6,433 nt of DNA from an uncultured Ellagibacter sp. (lineage in GTDB: Bacteria; Actinomycetota; Coriobacteriia; Coriobacteriales; Eggerthellaceae), in contig NZ_CAKUAL010000092.1 in assembly GCF_934636505.1 (NCBI RefSeq), positions 1 through 6,433 on the forward strand, read 5' to 3'. Positions 1 to 6,433 of the stretch are shown here, piece after piece; within the stretch, counting starts at the first letter, position 1; the number at the start of each line of letters is the position of its first letter. A program made the position numbers and the translations under genes. Below the pieces are notes generated by a model, which worked only from the letters and a program-made list of their open reading frames with translations, was not told where the DNA came from and made no database searches.

Positions 1-268
1 CGAGGGAGGCCAGGGATGAGCAGCCTTCGAACATGCAGTACATGCTGGTCACGCTGGAGGTGTCGAAGGAGGAGAGGCCGAGGGAGGCGAGCTTGGAGCA
101 GTCGCGAAACATGCCGGACATGTCCGTCACGCTCGACGTGTCGAGCGATGAGAGGTCGAGGGACACGAGGGAGGAGCAGTCCGAGAACATGCTTCGCATG
201 TCTGCAACCTCAGAAGTGTCGAGACCCGATAGGTCGATCGATACCACCTCTGAGCATTTACAAAACAT
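1..268 (-). repeat. Tandem 78-bp coding repeats (26-residue DUF285/LRR units)
   Basis: Within the BspA-like gene the MF codons that open each unit fall at 268, 190, 112 and 34 on the minus strand, exactly 78 bp apart. This gives three full units and part of a fourth. Each carries MF-x2-CS, then a leucine-rich strand (SIDLS, SLDLS, SLGLS), then DTS-x-V and a Met near the end. The units differ from one another by many synonymous and some amino-acid changes, so they are diverged repeats rather than recent copies. The array probably continues beyond the window. Confidence 0.85.
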
Positions 269-799
269 CCCTCGTGTCGTTTTGGCTATTACCCCATTTT
301 CGACTTTCGCGGAAACAATTTTATCTGCATGACTCCGCCAGGGAGATATATCTTCAGGGTACCAACCACGAGAATCCCAATTTTCCAAGCTTCCCGATTC
401 ACCATTCGCTGGTTTAATTATCAAACACCCGCTTGAATCGATCATCCATTGGCAGGTGCCGCATTTGGTCCAGTTGACGATTGGGGTTCCCGAATCGTTT
501 GCTGCCTGCAAGGCGACATTGCTATCGTCGAGCGCGCCTTCGTCTTCAGTGCCGTCGTTCCCCCCCGCCAGTTCAGGATCAGCGTCGGAGTTGTCTGCAG
601 CGAGAGCACCTTCAGTAGGGTCAGCATCTCCGCCCAAACCCTCATCAGACATCTGAGCCGCATCGGCTGGCTCACCCGAATCCCCCGCTTCTTCCGCCTG
701 CGCCTTGTCGGCAGGCATCAGCGGGCAGAGAGATATGGCCAGGACAGCGGCCAGAAACGACTTGAATAACTTCTCGGTGGGCTTGGCGGAAGCGCTCAT
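1..799 (-). CDS. BspA/DUF285-family leucine-rich-repeat surface protein, N-terminal part (3' end outside window)
   Basis: Translating the minus strand from the ATG at 799 gives 266 codons without a stop, running off the window edge. A good ribosome site (GGGGAGGA) lies a few bases upstream. Residues 1-35 form a signal peptide: lysines 6, 10 and 13, a hydrophobic core (SFLAAVLAISLC), and a likely signal peptidase I site after AQA. Residues 36-105 are a low-complexity linker rich in Asp, Glu, Gly and Ala. Residues 106-177 form a small domain with a KCGTCQW motif and WDSRGW and SPW motifs, resembling the domain that precedes repeats in coriobacterial BspA proteins. From residue 178 come 26-residue repeats with MF-x2-CS at the start and LDTS-x-V-x-DM later, the DUF285/BspA pattern. 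The family is secreted or wall-anchored and is thought to mediate adhesion. The C-terminal anchor is not visible. Family assignment is firm; the ligand is unknown. Confidence 0.88.
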   Translation of the reverse strand, partial: MSASAKPTEKLFKSFLAAVLAISLCPLMPADKAQAEEAGDSGEPADAAQMSDEGLGGDADPTEGALAADNSDADPELAGGNDGTEDEGALDDSNVALQAANDSGTPIVNWTKCGTCQWMIDSSGCLIIKPANGESGSLENWDSRGWYPEDISPWRSHADKIVSAKVENGVIAKTTRGMFCKCSEVVSIDLSGLDTSEVADMRSMFSDCSSLVSLDLSSLDTSSVTDMSGMFRDCSKLASLGLSSFDTSSVTSMYCMFEGCSSLASL

Positions 800-836
800 A
801 TGTTCCTCCCCAGGTGCGCAGTTTCACTTGGCCTGA

Positions 837-845
837 ATACTACCA
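837..845 (-). promoter_or_regulatory. Possible extended -10 promoter of the BspA-like gene
   Basis: Reading the minus strand, TGG followed by TAGTAT (842-837) matches an extended -10 element (TGn plus four of six consensus bases). It would start transcription near 830, about 30 nt before the ATG at 799. No good -35 hexamer is visible at the usual distance. The gene lies 125 bp beyond the stop of the HAD gene, so a promoter of its own is expected, but this site is only a candidate. Confidence 0.3.
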
Positions 846-881
846 CTTCGAAAGGACATTTAGTTTCCGCATTGATTAAAT

Positions 882-909
882 GCCCCGCTCCCATTCGCCA
901 AATGGGCGC
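882..909 (-). terminator. Weak hairpin after the HAD gene, possible end of the ispG-proS-HAD transcript
   Basis: CCCATT (890-895) and AATGGG (901-906) form a 6-bp stem around a 5-nt loop, with two further pairs (C888-G908 and G887-C909) beyond a mismatch. It begins 16 nt after the HAD stop codon. On the minus strand it is followed by GGGGC and then ATTTAAT, not a clean T run. It could be a weak intrinsic terminator or only a stable 3' end. Transcription may read through towards the BspA-like gene. Confidence 0.3.
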
Positions 910-924
910 CCCGCCGGACCAGAG

Positions 925-1587
925 CTACTTCCCCGCCGCTATCGGAACAAGCTCGGAAAGCGAGGTGATCGCGTAGTCGGGGTGCTCTGCCAGGAGTTCC
1001 TCACGGGCGAACATGCCCCAGAGTGCGGCGACCGTCACGCAGCCGGCGCCCCGTCCCGCCTGCAGATCGTAGGGGCTGTCGCCGATGTAGATACATTCAT
1101 CAGGCGAAACGCCGAAAAGCTCGCAGCCGTGCAGCACCGGCGCCGGGTCGGGCTTGTGCGCGGGGAACGTATCGGGCGCGACGAGGAAGTCGAAGTACCC
1201 CTCGATCCCCGTGCTCTCCATGGCGCGGCGGGCGTTCCCGCTGCGCTTCGACGTGACGATGCCGAGCGGAAGCCCCGCCGCCGCAAGTTTCCCAAGCACC
1301 GCCGTTGTATCGGGAAACGACCTGATGAGCTGCGAGTGGATGCGGTCGTTGTGCTCGAGGTAGGTGTCGAAGAGCTTATCGTGCACCTCCTGGCTGCCGT
1401 CGGCCCAGTCCCACATCTGCACCGTGAGCGGCTGACCGATCTTCGCGCGCAGCTCCTCGTCGGGAATGTCACGCCCTAACACCGTCTTCGTCGCGTAGCG
1501 AAACGACGCCAGGATGAGCGCCTCGGTATCGACCAGCGTGCCGTCCAAGTCGAACAGCACGCCTTTGATGCTGGAAGTCTTGCCCAT
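925..1587 (-). CDS. HAD-superfamily phosphatase, PpaX/phosphoglycolate phosphatase-like
   Basis: The 220-aa product shows all four HAD motifs. Motif I is DLDGT (nucleophile D13, acid/base D15), motif II is T112 in GIVTSK, motif III is K145 in AHKPDP, and motif IV is GDSPYD with D170 and D174 binding Mg2+. The cap between motifs I and II is about 70-80 residues of helical type, as in subfamily IA, and the length is normal. The overall pattern (DLDGTLVDT, a KPDP motif, YIGDSPYD) is closest in my reading to PpaX pyrophosphatases and Gph phosphoglycolate phosphatases, which are cytoplasmic. The true substrate cannot be fixed from sequence. The ATG at 1587 lies 5 bp after the proS stop with only a weak ribosome site (GAG, CGGG), so translation probably depends on coupling to proS. 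Acting on the pyrophosphate released by aminoacylation would fit its place beside proS, but that is speculation. Confidence 0.88.
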   Translation of the reverse strand: MGKTSSIKGVLFDLDGTLVDTEALILASFRYATKTVLGRDIPDEELRAKIGQPLTVQMWDWADGSQEVHDKLFDTYLEHNDRIHSQLIRSFPDTTAVLGKLAAAGLPLGIVTSKRSGNARRAMESTGIEGYFDFLVAPDTFPAHKPDPAPVLHGCELFGVSPDECIYIGDSPYDLQAGRGAGCVTVAALWGMFAREELLAEHPDYAITSLSELVPIAAGK

Positions 1588-1592
1588 CCCGA

Positions 1593-3340
1593 TTACTCGA
1601 AGATGCCTGCGAAAGCGCCCAGGCCGGAGGGGTGCTTGCGAGCGTTGCGCTTCGCGAAGCGCAGCAGCTCGGCAATGGTGGAAAGCGAGACGTCCTTCTT
1701 CTGGCCCGTGCGGCGCAGCTTCACTTCCACATTGCCCTCAGCCAGACCGCGCTTGCCGATGACCACCTGCAGCGGCCAGCCGATAAGGTCGGCGTCCGCG
1801 AACTTCACGCCGGCGCGCTCCTTGCGGTCGTCGATGACCACGTCAAAGCCGAAATCGGCGATCTCGCTCGCGAGCTTCTCAGCCGCGGGCTGCACCTCGT
1901 CGTCTCCAACCGTAAGCGGGATAATGCACACGTGAGCAGGCGCGACATTGAACGGCCACTGGATGCCGTTCTCGTCGTTGTGCTGCTCGACGATGGCAGC
2001 CACCGTGCGGGAGACGCCCACGCCGTAGCAGCCCATGATGAACGGGTGCTCCACGCCGTCCTCGTCGTGGAAGGTGGCGCCCATGGTCTCGGAGTAGCGG
2101 GTGCCCAGCTGGAACACCTGGGAAACCTCGATACCGCGGGAACCCGAAAGCGGCAGGCCGCAGTCGGGGCAGCAGTCACCGGGCTTCACGACGCACAGGT
2201 CGGCCCATTCGTCCACCGTGAAATCGCGGCCCTCTTCGGCGCCCACGTAGTGGTAGTCGTCCTCGTTCGCGCCGACAACCCAATGGCCGATGCCCTTCAG
2301 GCTGCGAGCAGCGATGATGCGCGCACCCTCGGGCAGGCCGACCGGACCCATCGAACCCTTGTGCAGGCCGAAGGATTCCATTTCCTCGTCGGTGAGCAGC
2401 GCAAACCCGGGAACGGCGCGCTCGGCCTTGATCTCGTTGAGCTCGTGGTCGCCGGGAACGAACATCACGACGAGCTTGCCCTCGGCATCCTTGCCGGAGA
2501 GCGCCTTTACCGTGGAGCTTTCGGGAATGTCGAGGAACTCCGCGAGCTCCTCGATCGTGCGGACGCCCGGGGTGTGGATCTTCTTAAGCTCGGTGGCCTC
2601 GTATTCCGTCGGGCGGGCCAGGCACTCGCCAGCCTCGGTGTTCGCAGCATAACCGCAGGTGCAGTGCACAAGCTCCGCCTCGCCTGCCGGGGCAAGCGCC
2701 ATGAACTCGGTCGTCACCTTGCCGCCGATCTGGCCGCCATCGGCCTCGACGGGGCGGTAATCCAGGCCGCAGCGGTCGCAGATCGTGCCGTAGGCGCGGC
2801 TCATGTCATCGTAGGTTTCCTGCAGTGATTCCTGCGTGGCGTGGAAGGAATACGCATCCTTCATGATGAACTCGCGGCTGCGGAACAGGCCCAGGCGCGG
2901 TCGGATCTCGTCGCGGAACTTCACCTGGATCTGGTAGAGCGTGCAAGGAAGCTCCTTGTAGGAGCGCAGCTCGTTGCGGATGAGCGACGTGATGAGCTCC
3001 TCATGAGTGGGCCCGAGACAGAAGCCGTGGTCGTGACGGTCGACGAGGCGCATGAGCTCGGGGCCGTAGTCGTCCCAGCGGCCGGACTCGTGCCACAGCT
3101 CCGCCGGCTGCAGCGCCGGCATCATGATTTCCTGCGCGCCGATCTTGTCCATTTCCTCGCGCACGATGTTCTCGACCTTCGAGAGCACCTTGTAGCCAAG
3201 CGGCAGGAAGGTGTACACGCCCGAAGCGGTCTTGCGGATCATGCCCGCGCGGAGCATCAGCTTGTGGCTCGCGATTTCCGCATCCGCGGGGTCTTCCTTC
3301 AGCGTCGGAGCATAGAGCTTGCTCATTCGCATAACTTCAC

Positions 3341-3344
<4 letters not shown>
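1593..3344 (-). CDS. proS: Prolyl-tRNA synthetase, bacterial type with editing insertion
   Basis: Cytoplasmic class II synthetase that activates proline with ATP and charges tRNA-Pro. From the ATG at 3344 the product is 583 aa, near the roughly 570 aa typical of bacterial enzymes. Class II motif 1 lies around residues 62-90 (MMPALQPAELW), motif 2 around 140-168 (FRDE at 143-146, then SREFIMKDAYSFH), and motif 3 around 436-447 (GCYGVGVSR). Between motifs 2 and 3, about residues 224-400, is the insertion domain that hydrolyses mischarged Ala-tRNA-Pro. It is flanked by Cys-rich pairs (HCTC at 227-230, CCPDC at 391-395) that may bind zinc. The C-terminal anticodon-binding domain covers about 470-583. 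The frame is open 34 codons further upstream, but that part is an Arg-rich reading of the ispG 3' end. The chosen ATG has AGGAGA upstream and overlaps the ispG stop as ATGA. Confidence 0.97.
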
Positions 3345-4435
<1,091 letters not shown>

Positions 4436-4597
4436 TCTACCAGCACCCGCGCGCCTTTGGGAAACCGCCGCGAGAAAGGCACAGGCGACTCGCGAAGGGA
4501 CGGGGGAAGGAGGAAATGAGGCTCACAGATGCTTCACCGCGATTGACCATCCAACCACGCATTCGAGGTGAACCGGTTTACGTGCTCTATCGAACGT

Positions 4598-4625
4598 TTG
4601 ACAAGAGGATTCAACCTGCTAGACT
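4598..4625 (+). promoter_or_regulatory. Strong sigma70-type promoter facing away from ispG
   Basis: A perfect -35 hexamer TTGACA (4598-4603) is followed after 16 bp by TAGACT (4620-4625), which matches four of six -10 consensus bases. TGC lies directly before it, giving an extended -10. Transcription would start near 4632 on the plus strand, opposite to all genes in the window. The -10 sits inside the inverted repeat GCTAG-A-CTAGC, and TTGACAA is itself nearly palindromic, so weaker firing on the minus strand towards ispG is conceivable. Confidence 0.65.
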
Positions 4626-4631
4626 AGCCAC

Positions 4632-4694
4632 ACATAGCAAAACCATTTGGTTTTACGGGGAGGGATTGCGAAAGCGGTTCTGCCCCGGTTTTTT
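4632..4694 (+). ncRNA. Candidate small RNA of about 63 nt (promoter-terminator pair)
   Basis: The transcript predicted from the promoter at 4598-4625 would run about 63 nt to the T run at 4689-4694. It contains no start codon with a ribosome site. It would fold into two adjacent hairpins: AAAACC-ATTT-GGTTTT (4639-4654) and the long terminator stem (4656-4687). It does not resemble tmRNA, RNase P RNA, SRP RNA or 6S RNA in my reading. It may be a regulatory RNA, or a short leader that ends by attenuation before a lost gene. Both end signals are seen; the RNA itself is inferred. Confidence 0.4.
4656..4694 (+). terminator. Intrinsic terminator, plus strand
   Basis: CGGGG (4656-4660) pairs with CCCCG (4683-4687). 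Inside, after one A-G mismatch, GGG pairs with TCT partly through wobbles, and ATTGC pairs with GCGGT around a GAAA tetraloop (4670-4673). The stem is 13 bp with one mismatch, followed after one G by six T (4689-4694). On the minus strand the hairpin is not followed by a T run, so the direction is clear. Confidence 0.72.
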
Positions 4695-4962
4695 CTCCCT
4701 CGACCGAACGCCTGCGTTTAGGGGAAGCAGTTTTCCCGCTTGCGGCGTCTTCACGGGTTGTTGTCGGCAAACGCATCGAACACTTCAGAGCAAATCACCA
4801 TGGCGGAGCACGGAATGCCCCACCCGCGCACCAAATGAAGCGGCTGTTGTAGAACAAACGGTAGCACGGCCCCAGCACACGGCGCCGCTCGACCAGATCG
4901 TGCAGCTCTCCCCCGAGTTGGCGACCAAAGCGCGTTCAACTTGCCAGGCGGTTCGCGCGAGC

Positions 4963-5007
4963 AAAAAAGAAGGGCCTGGCCTCGGATTAGTTTCCGAAAA
5001 GCCAGGC
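4963..5007 (-). terminator. Intrinsic terminator downstream of hom
   Basis: On the minus strand GCCTGGC (5007-5001) pairs with GCCAGGC (4980-4974). An inner stem TCGGA/TCCGA (4997-4993 with 4986-4982) closes a 6-nt loop. The stem is followed by CCTTC and six T (4968-4963). It starts 113 nt after the hom stop and should end the hom transcript, separating it from ispG. Confidence 0.85.
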
Positions 5008-5024
5008 TCTCGAAGCCTTATCGC

Positions 5025-5084
5025 GAGGCGAGCATGTCCAAAATTCGGGACGCAACAGGTGCACCCAGGACGAGCCCTCGCCTC
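5025..5084 (-). repeat. Inverted repeat in the hom 3' untranslated stretch
   Basis: GAGGCGAG (5025-5032) and CTCGCCTC (5077-5084) are perfect 8-bp complements separated by 44 nt, which contain a further perfect 8-bp palindrome GGTGCACC (5058-5065). The segment lies between the hom stop and its terminator, so it would be present in the hom mRNA 3' end. The role is unknown; in GC-rich DNA such a match may be chance. Confidence 0.4.
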
Positions 5085-5119
5085 CCCAGCAGCAGGTCGC
5101 AGAAAGCAAGCGCGGCGCG

Positions 5120-6403
<1,284 letters not shown>

Positions 6404-6412
6404 AAGGTCCTC

Positions 6413-6433
6413 CTAGATGTCGCGGGCGTAGAG
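6413..6433 (-). CDS. Last codons of an unidentified upstream gene
   Basis: In phase with the window edge, the minus strand reads Leu-Tyr-Ala-Arg-Asp-Ile followed by TAG (6415-6413), 9 bp before the hom start. The stop overlaps the hom ribosome site, the usual arrangement inside an operon. Six codons are too few to identify the product; another amino-acid biosynthesis gene would be typical here, but that is a guess. Confidence 0.4.
   Translation of the reverse strand, partial: LYARDI

Larger units (their letters stand above)
4436..5119. other. 684-bp intergenic region between hom and ispG
   Basis: No convincing protein gene lies here on either strand. From right to left it holds the hom 3' untranslated stretch with an inverted repeat (5025-5084), the hom terminator (4963-5007), a stretch with weak coding-like character on the minus strand (about 4795-4935), a plus-strand terminator (4656-4694) and plus-strand promoter (4598-4625), and finally the ispG upstream region. 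I looked for tRNA, tmRNA, RNase P RNA and SRP RNA signatures and saw none. A short palindrome AACGC-CT-GCGTT lies near 4710. Confidence 0.7.

Noticed and set aside
1..268. 78-bp periodic repeats as a possible CRISPR array
   Set aside because: Units are contiguous with no spacers, are diverged, and translate in frame into a known protein repeat.
16..417. Arg/Ser/Cys-rich plus-strand frames near the left edge
   Set aside because: They are the reverse reading of the BspA-like repeats on the minus strand, which give a coherent signal peptide and DUF285 repeats.
442..675. 77-codon minus-strand frame
   Set aside because: It overlaps the BspA-like gene in another frame, has no ribosome site, and its product is unremarkable.
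722..799. Lipoprotein signal (lipobox) around C25 of the BspA-like protein
   Set aside because: The residue before the cysteine is leucine, not Gly, Ala or Ser, and a good signal peptidase I site (AQA) follows at residue 35.
1632..2828. 398-codon open frame on the plus strand
   Set aside because: It lies wholly antisense to proS, whose motifs and catalytic residues are unmistakable. Long antisense frames are expected opposite GC-rich genes, and its product shows no recognisable motif.

Overview
The window looks like chromosomal DNA from a high-GC anaerobic actinobacterium, most likely class Coriobacteriia (Eggerthella/Slackia-like). This is inferred from GC-rich third codon positions, the protein flavour of the housekeeping genes, and a BspA-type surface protein of the kind abundant in gut Coriobacteriia. 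No database search was possible. All convincing genes are on the minus strand, so gene order runs from high to low coordinates.

Right end (6433 to about 4963): the last codons of an unidentified gene are followed 9 bp later by hom (homoserine dehydrogenase with ACT domain, 427 aa). About 110 nt after the hom stop there is a strong intrinsic terminator with a T tract. Centre-right (about 4963 to 4436): the largest non-coding stretch of the window. It holds a convincing promoter and intrinsic terminator pair on the PLUS strand, opposite to every gene, which could define a small RNA of about 63 nt. It also holds weak traces of former coding sequence.

Centre (4435 to 925): a tight three-gene cluster, ispG (MEP-pathway 4Fe-4S enzyme), proS (prolyl-tRNA synthetase with editing insertion) and a PpaX-like HAD phosphatase. 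ispG and proS overlap by ATGA, and proS and the HAD gene are 5 bp apart, so they are probably one operon. Left end (799 to 1): the N-terminal 266 codons of a secreted BspA/DUF285 leucine-rich-repeat surface protein, with signal peptide, acidic linker, an AT-richer N-terminal domain and 26-residue repeats, cut by the window edge.

hom supplies homoserine for threonine and methionine, ispG the isoprenoid precursor HMBPP, and proS charged tRNA-Pro. The BspA-like gene is a separate accessory unit. I see no new multi-gene system. The candidate small RNA and the mosaic surface-protein gene are the parts most worth following up.
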